Shown here: positions 7,215 to 13,486 of the stretch, in pieces
Layout of the letters: each line of letters begins with the position of its first letter
How positions within the stretch are numbered: position 1 is the first letter of the stretch
DNA from: a virus
Reading direction: 5' to 3' (one strand)
IMG/VR virus record: IMGVR_UViG_3300037322_000293
Span: 1 to 30,530 of that record
Length of the DNA: 30,530 nucleotides
Made by a program: the position numbers and the translations under genes
Notes under the pieces: model-generated
What the model saw: only the letters and a program-made list of their open reading frames with translations
Told to the model about the DNA's origin: nothing
Databases searched by the model: none

Positions 7215-7390
7215 TTCTTGCGATCCTTTATTTCGGCCAGCGCAATCTCGGCGCGGCGGGTGGTAATCAGTTGGAGCAACGTCACATTCAGGTTGCCGTC
7301 TGCTTCAAGCTGGCCCGTAAATCCGTCCAACTCGCGCGGGCAATGAATGGCTGCAATCTTCTGCGGAAGCGTCGGTTCAGGGCGCATCAT
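7211..7390 (-). CDS. Small hypothetical protein (59 residues)
   Basis: Reads MMRPEPTLPQKIAAIHCPRE, later LEADGNLNVTLLQLITTRRA and an EIKDRKK end. ATG at 7390 overlaps the upstream TGA (ATGA) and its TGA at 7211 overlaps the next ATG. It fills what would otherwise be a 172-base gap. C-terminal half is probably a charged helix. Function unknown. Confidence 0.6.
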   Translation of the reverse strand: MMRPEPTLPQKIAAIHCPRELDGFTGQLEADGNLNVTLLQLITTRRAEIALAEIKDRKK

Positions 7391-7974
7391 GCCCCCAACG
7401 CGCTGTAGATCGAAATTCGCCCGGCGCCGTCCTCGTCCACCTCGATGATCGGCGGGATTGCCAGAAACCCATCGGGCGCGATGACCTCGTAAACGTCGGG
7501 TTGATTGCCGGGGCGGTTGTTCACGATCACCTCAACGGCCAATCCGCCCAAGTCGAGCGTGAAGCGCATGTGCGGCACTGCCCCCACGAGGCGGTTGGTG
7601 AAATCAACGTGCGCCACCGCCGCGCCGGTGCCGGGGATGAGCGTTGCCGTCGATCCGGCCCAATGGTGCGATACGTCCGCAAACGCTGCGGCTATCGCCA
7701 CGACCCAAAGCACCGTGGCTGCGGCTATGATGCGTGGAAACTTGATGCGCTTGGCCTTTGGGCGGCTGGCACGGGCGATCACGTCGAGTATCAGGTCAGC
7801 GTTCAGGTGATCATTCCAATCACCTAGCATCTGCAAGACGTTGCAGGCATGGATCATGGACGCGGGCGGCACATTCCCATGGCTGCGGAGTAATTTACGG
7901 GCAGCGGCGAGGTCGCCCTCTTGGCTCGCCAGCCGATCCTGCATCGTGTCTTTTTGGGGAAACGGGAGGATCAT
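7387..7974 (-). CDS. First gene of leftward operon, single-span membrane protein
   Basis: 195 residues. A helical N-terminal part is followed by a basic stretch (RPKAKRIKF) and one membrane segment, IIAAATVLWVVAIAAAFADV (about residues 80-100), then a beta-rich C-terminal domain. By the positive-inside rule the N-terminus is cytoplasmic and the C-terminal domain outside. Start 7974 has GGAG seven bases upstream; an ATG at 8007 would lie inside the promoter -10. As the first product made from the left promoter it could act early at the membrane, for example in superinfection exclusion, but nothing in the sequence proves this. Confidence 0.6.
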   Translation of the reverse strand: MILPFPQKDTMQDRLASQEGDLAAARKLLRSHGNVPPASMIHACNVLQMLGDWNDHLNADLILDVIARASRPKAKRIKFPRIIAAATVLWVVAIAAAFADVSHHWAGSTATLIPGTGAAVAHVDFTNRLVGAVPHMRFTLDLGGLAVEVIVNNRPGNQPDVYEVIAPDGFLAIPPIIEVDEDGAGRISIYSALGA

Positions 7975-8002
7975 TTGCGGCTCCATCTGAGGCGATGAAC
8001 CC

Positions 8003-8031
8003 TGCATAAAGTGCTAAACGGCACACGTCAA
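8003..8031 (-). promoter_or_regulatory. Leftward early promoter (PL-like)
   Basis: On the minus strand TTGACG (8031-8026) and TATGCA (8008-8003) are separated by exactly 17 bases, a near-consensus sigma-70 promoter. The operator copy at 8011-8024 fills the spacer, so a bound repressor would block polymerase directly. Transcription would begin about 20 bases before the 7974 start. Confidence 0.75.
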
Positions 8032-8053
8032 CATAAAAAGTGCTGAATGGCAC
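8011..8053. promoter_or_regulatory. Left operator: two GTGC-N6-GCAC palindromes
   Basis: GTGCTAAACGGCAC (8011-8024) and GTGCTGAATGGCAC (8040-8053) lie 29 bases apart centre to centre and share flanks (CATAAA upstream on the plus strand). One lies within the PL spacer, the other just upstream of the -35. The same palindrome occurs at 8584-8597 and 20289-20302. Likely sites of the phage repressor and/or the Cro-like protein. Confidence 0.7.
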
Positions 8054-8130
8054 CAAGAAAGACGTGCGGAAAACGCTGACCTGTGTTAGCCAGCCCACTA
8101 CAGTTTGCAAGAGGTCAGGGGTAAACGCAG

Positions 8131-8295
8131 GTGATCGAAAATTCTGGGATAGAGGCGCTGTTTGCTCAACTTACGGAGCAGGAACAAGAATCCATCATTG
8201 CTTCTGTGGAGTCGCTTGTTGCCTTGCGCGAACGAGAATCAAAGTTTGGATTTGTTCCTCGATCAACTCCTGATCTGCAGGAGACAGTTGGTTAA
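8131..8295 (+). CDS. Possible small ORF opposite the repressor gene
   Basis: GTG start with an AGGGG 8-9 bases upstream; 54 codons. The part LFAQLTEQEQESIIASVESL resembles the repressor tail LFNQLSPADQELIEEQIQTL encoded on the other strand of the same stretch, and the two frames overlap tail to tail by about 100 bases. It may be a short regulator related to the repressor, or a chance frame. No other support. Confidence 0.3.
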   Translation: MIENSGIEALFAQLTEQEQESIIASVESLVALRERESKFGFVPRSTPDLQETVG

Positions 8296-8517
8296 AAAGC
8301 GGCGTCATGTTCCGCTTTTCGCTTGAATCCTCGCCGTCACTGAATTTGCTCGCGTCTATCCCGTAGTAGGCGGCAACGCGCACCGCATCGTCGCGTGAGG
8401 CCTTGAGCGGACCTTTTTGATCACATCAGCGGAAACACCTGACCCCTTCGCCAGATCGGCAATGGTGGTCCCGTGCTTGTTCATGTGGATCAGTAGGGAG
8501 TCGCGGAATCTGTTCAT
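8195..8517 (-). pseudogene. XRE-type phage repressor, frame broken
   Basis: The first frame (start 8517, stop at 8356) gives MNRFRDSLLIHMNKHGTTIA then DLAKGSGVSADVIKKV, a typical XRE helix-turn-helix. It then stops. The -1 frame continues DDAVRVAAYYGIDASKF and a helical tail to 8195, exactly what should follow. Both frames are open together between about 8359 and 8427, which includes an A5 run (8414-8418 on the minus strand). So a one-gene repressor of about 107 residues is split by a net one-base shift. Options: real mutation, sequencing error, or -1 frameshifting on C-AAA-AAG. Its place between two operator sets matches lambda cI. Confidence 0.7.
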
Positions 8518-8564
8518 GTGGCGGCAAGAACTACTCGAAACCGATGTTGCGTAAAGCGGGTCAT

Positions 8565-8607
8565 TTGGCACTTGCGCGATTTTGTGCCGTGTGGCACTTT
8601 CTGACCC
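8565..8607 (+). promoter_or_regulatory. Right operator and probable rightward promoter
   Basis: GTGCCGTGTGGCAC (8584-8597) is a full GTGC-N6-GCAC operator, and a half-site TGGCAC lies at 8566-8571. The Cro-like ATG is only 11 bases past the operator with no ribosome-binding site, so a leaderless transcript starting at or near 8608 is likely. TTGGCA (8565) or TTGCGC (8572) could be the -35; no good -10 is visible. Confidence 0.5.
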
Positions 8608-8940
8608 ATGGATAAAATCACCCAAGTTCTGGACGCCGTTGAGGATTACAGCAAGACCCACGGCATTCTCCCTTCGACGGTGGTGCGCAACGCCACCGGC
8701 AACCCGCGCTTGCACGGCCGCCTTTTGGTGCGGCGCGAGAAGCTGGACGAGGATTTGGCAAAGATCGCCACATACATAAAACTGGACATCTCCACGGTCG
8801 GCCTCTTTCCTGATGGGCTGACAGACGCGGGAGTGCCAAGTAGCACAGATAGCGGTGCCGATCAAGGGCAATCGGTTGATTCTTTTGATCTGCCGTCCGC
8901 AATCCCATCCCCAGAGGCTCTTCCAAACCCCGCTCGCTGA
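8608..8940 (+). CDS. Cro-like small DNA-binding protein
   Basis: 110 residues. The first 55 match a small alphaproteobacterial phage regulator pattern: ITQVLDAVEDYSKTHGILPS, TVVRNATGNPRLHGRL, RREKLDEDLAKIATYI, a helix-turn-helix-like fold. The tail after residue 65 is Ser/Asp/Pro-rich and disordered. It is the first gene on the rightward transcript, facing the repressor across the right operator, the position of lambda cro. No ribosome-binding site precedes the ATG. Confidence 0.65.
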   Translation: MDKITQVLDAVEDYSKTHGILPSTVVRNATGNPRLHGRLLVRREKLDEDLAKIATYIKLDISTVGLFPDGLTDAGVPSSTDSGADQGQSVDSFDLPSAIPSPEALPNPAR

Positions 8941-9043
8941 GGGGGGAACGACCGTCTGCCGCGCGGTCTCTTGGGGTCTGTGGTGGAGCGCAAAGACAGC
9001 CACCAGGCGCACGTCCCCGGCGAAACGGGGGCAACCCCGCCAC

Positions 9044-9056
9044 AAGGAGGTGATCC
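9044..9056 (+). promoter_or_regulatory. Full-length anti-16S ribosome-binding site
   Basis: AAGGAGGTGATCC directly before the ATG at 9057 is complementary over all 13 bases to the usual bacterial 16S 3' end. Such a complete match is rare and implies very strong initiation. The 103 bases 8941-9043 upstream hold no gene but have GC-rich self-complementary stretches. Confidence 0.8.
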
Positions 9057-9578
9057 ATGGCAAAAAAATCAGAAGGTGCTGAGGTGCGTGCCGCGTTTGT
9101 CGGGCCGCAAGTCGAACATGACGAGTTTATGGATTTTGTCGGAGCGCGCAATGCAGAGGACAGCAAGCGCGCGTCCAGTGCCGCCGAAAGTCGCCAGAAA
9201 ATCGGTGAGTTTCTGGACGAGACAAACCTGAACGGCAAGGCGGTGTCGATCGCGCGCCAAATCCTAAAAATCAAGGACGAGGACAAACAGGCCGATCTGA
9301 TCAGGTCGCTCGATGCCGTGCTGCCGATGGTCAAGTTGCACGTCAGCGGCCAATCGACGCCTGATATGTTTCCGGGCGTCACCACCACCGCGGTCAAGGA
9401 GAAGCCAGTGGCGGCGGAGGTTTCCGACGCTGATCTGGCAAATTTCGGTCCCGCGACCACCACCCTTTCGGCGCAGACCTACACCGAGAACTTTGACGTG
9501 TCGGACGGCGATGCGGACCTTGAGGGGGATGCTGAGTTGGACGATTTCGACAAGCATCTTGCGAAACTTGCGGGATGA
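9057..9578 (+). CDS. Early rightward protein of unknown function
   Basis: 173 residues. Residues about 40-90 form a helical segment (NLNGKAVSIARQILKIKDED, then KQADLIRSLDAVLPMV) faintly like the helical core of GapR/DUF2312 proteins; the C-terminal third is Thr/Val then very acidic (DGDADLEGDAELDDFD), perhaps a DNA mimic or disordered tail. It has the strongest ribosome-binding site in the window and overlaps the resolvase gene by ATGA, so it is likely made in quantity early in lytic growth. Function not known; the GapR likeness is weak. Confidence 0.55.
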   Translation: MAKKSEGAEVRAAFVGPQVEHDEFMDFVGARNAEDSKRASSAAESRQKIGEFLDETNLNGKAVSIARQILKIKDEDKQADLIRSLDAVLPMVKLHVSGQSTPDMFPGVTTTAVKEKPVAAEVSDADLANFGPATTTLSAQTYTENFDVSDGDADLEGDAELDDFDKHLAKLAG

Positions 9579-10108
9579 AGGTCATCGCCTTCGACATTGC
9601 AACTGTAACCGGCGTGGCTTTTGGCCTCGCCGGGGGCACCCCCAAGGCCTGGGCGGTGGATCTTGGCAAGGGGCAGTCCGAGGACGCGCGCTTTTCCAAG
9701 GCTCTCCGAATGACCGCGCATTACTGCACGTCGCTACAGCCTGATCTGGTGGCCGTAGAGGCCGCTATCGGCGGCAAGGATGCCAACGCCTACCTGATCG
9801 GGCTGGTGGCCTGTGTGCGGGGCGAGGCAACGCGGCATGGCGTGCGCTGCGTGTCGTATCACTCGGGCTCGATCAGAAAGCATTTCATCGGCAAGGCCAT
9901 GACGACGCGGGATTTCCCCGGCATGTCAGCGGCCAAGGCCAAGCTGGCGATCAAGGGCAAGGTTCTGTGGCGGTGCAACCTGCTTGGCTGGAACGTGACG
10001 GGGCTTGACGCGGCCGACGCTGCGGCAACGTGGGATTTTGCCTGCGCCATGGAAAGCCGCGCGCATCAAATGAGCAGCGTTGGCGGATTGTTCGGAGGGA
10101 AAAAATGA
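9575..10108 (+). CDS. RuvC-like Holliday-junction resolvase
   Basis: 177 residues. RNase H-like fold: Asp7 in VIAFDIATVTG, Glu62 in LVAVEAAIGG, and the C-terminal acidic helix GLDAADAAATWDFA (Asp145, Asp148). This matches phage-type RuvC-like nucleases that cut branched DNA before packaging. TRDFPGMSAAKAKLAIKGKV forms the basic connecting helix. Start overlaps the upstream stop as ATGA; its own stop overlaps the start at 10105 as ATGA. Confidence 0.82.
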   Translation: MKVIAFDIATVTGVAFGLAGGTPKAWAVDLGKGQSEDARFSKALRMTAHYCTSLQPDLVAVEAAIGGKDANAYLIGLVACVRGEATRHGVRCVSYHSGSIRKHFIGKAMTTRDFPGMSAAKAKLAIKGKVLWRCNLLGWNVTGLDAADAAATWDFACAMESRAHQMSSVGGLFGGKK

Positions 10109-11736
10109 CATGGCAACACGTCCCACACACGGATTGTCCCTCTGCTCAGGCGGCGGCGGATTGGATATGGGCCTCATGCTCGCAGAGCCCGGCTTCCACA
10201 CCCGTTGCTTTGTCGAATGGGAGGAACACCCCCGGTCAACCCTCATTGCCGCCCAGCGGGCCGGATACCTCGCCCCGGCACCGATCTGGGACGACGTTAC
10301 TACATTCGACGGGCGCCCTTTCCGCGGTGCTTTTGACACTGTGCTTGCCGGATACCCCTGCCAGCCTTTCAGCCAGGCCGGACAGCGGCGAGGTGAGGAC
10401 GACGAGCGGCACCTGTGGCCCGACGTTGCCCGGATCATCCGCGAAGTCGAGCCTGAGTGGGTGTTCCTCGAAAACGTTGCCGGTCACATCACCCTCGGCC
10501 TTGAAACCGTTCTGCGCGAGTTATGGGGAATGGGCTGGACTCCTGCGGCTGGCGCATTCTCGGCGGCTGAAACTGGTGCGCCGCATGAAAGGCTCAGGGT
10601 TTTCATCGTGGCCCACCGCGATTGCGAAAGAGGCGGGCGGGATACCTCTGCCGGCGCAAGCGGCGCAATGGCCCAGTCCACAAGCCAGGGATTTTCGCAG
10701 CGGGGATCAACCGGACAGCCCAAGGCAGACGCGCAAGGCCGATCTGGGATGGTCGCAGAACCTGAACGATATAGCGGAGCAAGGCACATGGCCGACGCCA
10801 GCGGCGCGGGATCACAAGGGCGAGAACAGCCCGGACCACCTGACCAACGGCACGGGCAGGCTGCACCTCGACCAACTGCCGAAAGCGGTGGCGCACCTCT
10901 TTTCCCACCCGGCCCCGGTGACAGCGCAGCATGGGCCGAAGTCCTTGGAGGCAATCCGCTTGTCGCGCCAGCTATTTCGGTCGGCGATGTCAAACGTGCC
11001 TGCGACCACTTTGCGCAGATGGTTGAAAGCGGGGAACTGGCGGAAAAGGAGGTTGAATCCGACCTTCGTTTGTGCATTTATGGGATGGCCGAGAGGTCAC
11101 GGATTTTGCGGCTTCTTGGGAACGGCGTCACGCCAATCACCGCTGCCTTGGCATGGCGAACACTTTCCGCAGCACATGGGTTGCATCAATGATCGAGAAA
11201 GAATGCCCACAATGTGGGGTGGTGTTTCAAGCGGAAAGGTCGCGGAGCAAGTATTGCAGCAAGCCATGCCAGCACAAATCCAGCAGGACGGGGCTTGGTT
11301 ACGTTCAGACGGATGCAGGATTGGAGCATCGTGTGAAAATGGAAAATCATCTCGGCCGGAAGTTGGAGCGATGGGAGCATGTTCATCACAGGAACGAAAA
11401 CAAGCGAGACAACAGAATCGAGAATTTGGAGATACTAACGATTCAGGGCCACACAAGCCTTCATATGTCCAAGCATCCGAAAGTGAAGGAGTGTCAGTCT
11501 TGCGGAACGCAGTTCCAGCCGGACGCGCGGCAACGGGGGCGCCAGAAGACATGTTCCAAGGTGTGTCGATACAATCTGACGGCAATAACCCTGCGCTTGT
11601 CTCGTTCCTAGACTGGCAGCGGCAAATGCGTGGCGCACTCTCGCAGTTGCCCATGGCCTCGGGCCCGTGGATATGGAAGCCACTGGTCGAGACGGCGGCG
11701 CCGATGCAGCATGATCTTTTCGGGGGGGTGGCATGA
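10105..11736 (+). CDS. Long overprinted frame (WPTP-repeat protein) over the methyltransferase
   Basis: 543 codons with no stop, in a different frame from the methyltransferase and HNH genes it covers. Its ATG has GGAGG 6 bases upstream and an ATGA overlap with the resolvase stop; its TGA overlaps the next gene's ATG as ATGA, the rule in this genome. It begins MTWQHVP, has repeated WPTP/WPSPQARD blocks, LDQLPKAV, RLNPTFVCAFMGWPRGHG and an end QLPMASGPWIWKP. I recall WPTP...LNPxFVxxLMGWP proteins as a recurrent phage family of unclear function, sometimes labelled methylase. The last 125 bases (11612-11736) are covered by no other frame. The part over the HNH gene looks less protein-like. Confidence 0.5.
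   Translation: MTWQHVPHTDCPSAQAAADWIWASCSQSPASTPVALSNGRNTPGQPSLPPSGPDTSPRHRSGTTLLHSTGALSAVLLTLCLPDTPASLSARPDSGEVRTTSGTCGPTLPGSSAKSSLSGCSSKTLPVTSPSALKPFCASYGEWAGLLRLAHSRRLKLVRRMKGSGFSSWPTAIAKEAGGIPLPAQAAQWPSPQARDFRSGDQPDSPRQTRKADLGWSQNLNDIAEQGTWPTPAARDHKGENSPDHLTNGTGRLHLDQLPKAVAHLFSHPAPVTAQHGPKSLEAIRLSRQLFRSAMSNVPATTLRRWLKAGNWRKRRLNPTFVCAFMGWPRGHGFCGFLGTASRQSPLPWHGEHFPQHMGCINDRERMPTMWGGVSSGKVAEQVLQQAMPAQIQQDGAWLRSDGCRIGASCENGKSSRPEVGAMGACSSQERKQARQQNREFGDTNDSGPHKPSYVQASESEGVSVLRNAVPAGRAATGAPEDMFQGVSIQSDGNNPALVSFLDWQRQMRGALSQLPMASGPWIWKPLVETAAPMQHDLFGGVA
10110..11192 (+). CDS. DNA (cytosine-5) methyltransferase
   Basis: 360 residues from ATG 10110. Motif I LSLCSGGGGLDMG (9-21), motif IV GYPCQPFSQAGQRRG with catalytic Cys84, motif VI LENVAGH (Glu121), motif VIII-like GAPHERLRVFIVAH, and near the end LLGNGVTP (motif IX/X region). 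The part between about residues 172 and 300, the target-recognition region, is low in complexity (Ala, Gly, Gln, Arg, Ser), which fits constraint from the overlapping frame. No cognate restriction enzyme is seen, so it probably protects phage DNA or marks it. An in-frame codon run upstream to 10080 is less likely the start. Confidence 0.88.
   Translation: MATRPTHGLSLCSGGGGLDMGLMLAEPGFHTRCFVEWEEHPRSTLIAAQRAGYLAPAPIWDDVTTFDGRPFRGAFDTVLAGYPCQPFSQAGQRRGEDDERHLWPDVARIIREVEPEWVFLENVAGHITLGLETVLRELWGMGWTPAAGAFSAAETGAPHERLRVFIVAHRDCERGGRDTSAGASGAMAQSTSQGFSQRGSTGQPKADAQGRSGMVAEPERYSGARHMADASGAGSQGREQPGPPDQRHGQAAPRPTAESGGAPLFPPGPGDSAAWAEVLGGNPLVAPAISVGDVKRACDHFAQMVESGELAEKEVESDLRLCIYGMAERSRILRLLGNGVTPITAALAWRTLSAAHGLHQ
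11189..11611 (+). CDS. HNH homing-type endonuclease with zinc knuckles
   Basis: 140 residues. Seen: N-terminal CPQCG...YCSKPC, then the HNH core EHVHHRNENKRDNRIENLEI with HTSLHM, then a second CQSCG...TCSKVC pair. This layout is that of free-standing phage HNH endonucleases. Its bases are poorer in GC than the neighbours, and it interrupts the WPTP frame between GWPRGHG and WQRQMRGALSQL, both signs of later insertion. ATGA overlap with the methyltransferase stop. Confidence 0.85.
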   Translation: MIEKECPQCGVVFQAERSRSKYCSKPCQHKSSRTGLGYVQTDAGLEHRVKMENHLGRKLERWEHVHHRNENKRDNRIENLEILTIQGHTSLHMSKHPKVKECQSCGTQFQPDARQRGRQKTCSKVCRYNLTAITLRLSRS

Positions 11737-12419
11737 CGGCCAGCACAAAGTCCCTGTTCCGCGCAATTAAAGCCAAGCCCTCGGTCGATGGCCGTCAAGA
11801 CACGATGGCGGACATTGCGGTGTCCCTCCGCCCAAAGGACGACAAGCGCCGCGCCGATGATTTCTATCCGACTGGCCAGCCGGAAGCGATCCGTGCCCTG
11901 CTACAATACGATGCCACCCCTATCCGGGCTGCTGGCACGGTATGGGAGCCTGCTTGCGGTGATGGGGCGTTGGTGCGCGAGATCCGGGCCGCTGGCCTGC
12001 CGTGCTGCGCTTCCGACCTGATCGACCGGGGCTGCGAGGACAGTTGGATTGCGGATTACTTCACTTGCCTGACCTCGTGCGGCGAAGCGATCATCACTAA
12101 TCCGCCCTACAACCTGATCAACGCCCGCGATGGGCACGGCCGCTGGCTGCGTCACACGCTTGCCATGCCGGGCTGGACCTATCTGGCGCTACTGCTGTCA
12201 TGGGACTGGCCCGCTGCTCGTCAGAACGGCCTGGGCGCGCTGCTTGACGCCAATCCATTCAGCTATTGCTACCTGATGCGCTGGAAGCTGGACTTCACTG
12301 GCGAGGGATCGCCTCCACAGCGCAACGCTTGGTTCATCTGGCAGCGCGGTTGGGACCAAGTGCCCATGCAAATGCGGTTCATGGACCGAGTAGATTACCG
12401 ACAGGAGGCGCTATTTTGA
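11733..12419 (+). CDS. N6-adenine-type DNA methyltransferase
   Basis: 228 residues. SAM-binding motif I VWEPACGDGALV (70-81) and catalytic NPPY (123-126, ITNPPYN), preceded by DDFYPTGQPEAIRALL (motif X-like, 42-57), so order X-I-IV. The end (RNAWFIWQRG, then MRFMDR) matches small phage adenine methylases. It would modify adenines, probably shielding phage DNA from restriction. ATGA overlap with the frame ending at 11736. A second ATG lies at codon 25. Confidence 0.85.
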   Translation: MTASTKSLFRAIKAKPSVDGRQDTMADIAVSLRPKDDKRRADDFYPTGQPEAIRALLQYDATPIRAAGTVWEPACGDGALVREIRAAGLPCCASDLIDRGCEDSWIADYFTCLTSCGEAIITNPPYNLINARDGHGRWLRHTLAMPGWTYLALLLSWDWPAARQNGLGALLDANPFSYCYLMRWKLDFTGEGSPPQRNAWFIWQRGWDQVPMQMRFMDRVDYRQEALF

Positions 12420-12449
12420 CGTTTCCTGTTTACCCCTGTGTATTGGCAC
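12416..12449 (+). promoter_or_regulatory. Candidate internal promoter with operator-like half-site
   Basis: TTGACG (12416-12421) and TGTATT (12439-12444) are 17 bases apart. TTGGCACT follows at once (12444-12451), matching one arm of the phage operator; the other arm fits only in part (CTGT for GTGC). It lies in the 120-base gap 12420-12539, which otherwise shows nothing. It may give the replication genes a separate start. Confidence 0.35.
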
Positions 12450-12539
12450 TCATAGCCCCTGCAAGCAAAACAGAACGACCCGGACGAGGTGTGCCAACAC
12501 CTGCCGGGCCTGACCGATGCAGACCTATGGAGGGTCCGA

Positions 12540-12758
12540 ATGGCTTATGACAGATCTACAGATATTTCCGTGTCCGGTCAAACGGCACTTGGTTGGCGCG
12601 AAAGCACAGATAAAAGCGTTCTCCAAACTGCGGTGCGAAGGCTGAAGCGTGCCGTCGATATTGCTTGGTGGCTTTGTCTTGATGATGACGCATCGAATTT
12701 TCACGATGATCTGGTGTCTGCGGAATGGCGGCTTCGTCAGGCAGAGCGGCGCACATGA
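12540..12758 (+). CDS. Small hypothetical protein before the replication genes
   Basis: 72 residues, helical, ending SAEWRLRQAERRT. ATG 12540 is preceded by GGAGGG at five bases; a GTG at 12489 would add 17 residues including LTDADLWRVRM, which also reads like protein, so the start is uncertain. Its TGA overlaps the DUF1376 gene's ATG as ATGA, which supports it. Function unknown. Confidence 0.5.
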   Translation: MAYDRSTDISVSGQTALGWRESTDKSVLQTAVRRLKRAVDIAWWLCLDDDASNFHDDLVSAEWRLRQAERRT

Positions 12759-13486
12759 GCCTGTCCTATTTTCCCATGTTCCCGTCTGATTTTGACGGCA
12801 AGACTGCGCACCTTAGCTTCGCTGAGGATGGGGCTTATAACCGCCTGCTGCGCATATCTTGGGGGTGCCCGGAGGCCAAGCTGCCGGATGATATTGAGTG
12901 GATTTGCCGCAAGGCTCGGGCCGTCACAGACGAGGACAAGCGCATGGTTGCCGCTCTCTTGTCGGAGTTTTTCACCCGCAAGGGACGCAAGATTTTCAGC
13001 GAAAAACTGCATGGCATCTGGTGCGCGTCAAATGAGGCATACAACAAGCGTGTTTTGGCTGGAAAAATGGGAGGTTCCGCCAAGTCGTTGAAATCAAGGG
13101 ATTTGGCTTCTAGCAATGCTAGGGCAATGCTAGGGCAATGCTCTAGCAACCAGAACCAGAACCAGAACCAGAAAGAGATAGAAGAAAGAGAAGCTATCGC
13201 TTCTCCAAAGAAACCTTCTCCGAAAGCCTCAAGAATGAGTGGCGATTGGCAGATACCTGGCGACTGGATTTCTGAGTCTGTCGCCAAGGGTTGCCCGGAG
13301 CAAATTGCGATCCGAGAAAGCGACCGTTTCAAAAACTACTGGCTCGGCAAGGCGGGGCGGGAAGGATTCAAATTGGACTGGCGCGCGACATGGCGAAACT
13401 GGATCGGGAAGCGGATTGATGAATTGCCCCATCAGCCTGTTTTTGGCGGTTCGAATGGCTGGTATGACGACAGGAACATTCGATGA
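12755..13486 (+). CDS. DUF1376-type replication protein
   Basis: 243 residues. The N-terminal 105 show the DUF1376 pattern: LSYFPMFPSDFDGKTAHLSF, then DGAYNRLLRISW, RKGRKIFSEKLHGIW and VLAGKMGG. A linker with NQNQNQNQ follows, then a C-terminal domain with SDRFKNYWLGKAGREGFKLD and WRATWRNWI, as in phage replication-organiser proteins. It probably recruits the helicase encoded downstream to the origin, which may lie within this gene (13108-13193). Start in an ATGA overlap; an in-frame ATG ten codons upstream is a shadow. Confidence 0.75.
   Translation: MSLSYFPMFPSDFDGKTAHLSFAEDGAYNRLLRISWGCPEAKLPDDIEWICRKARAVTDEDKRMVAALLSEFFTRKGRKIFSEKLHGIWCASNEAYNKRVLAGKMGGSAKSLKSRDLASSNARAMLGQCSSNQNQNQNQKEIEEREAIASPKKPSPKASRMSGDWQIPGDWISESVAKGCPEQIAIRESDRFKNYWLGKAGREGFKLDWRATWRNWIGKRIDELPHQPVFGGSNGWYDDRNIR
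13108..13193 (+). repeat. Iteron-like repeats plus purine tract; candidate replication origin
   Basis: Four tandem 11-base units: TTCTAGCAATG, CTAGGGCAATG, CTAGGGCAATG, CTCTAGCAACC (13108-13151). They run into four AACCAG units (13148-13171) and a purine-only tract with a single T (13172-13193). They lie within the linker of the DUF1376 gene, as lambda's origin lies within gene O. The strand-biased tract could ease melting. Alternatively this is just slippage in a disordered linker. Confidence 0.45.

Noticed and set aside
9057-9578. Naming this protein a GapR homologue
   Set aside because: Only a short helical likeness; the acidic tail and length do not fit the family.
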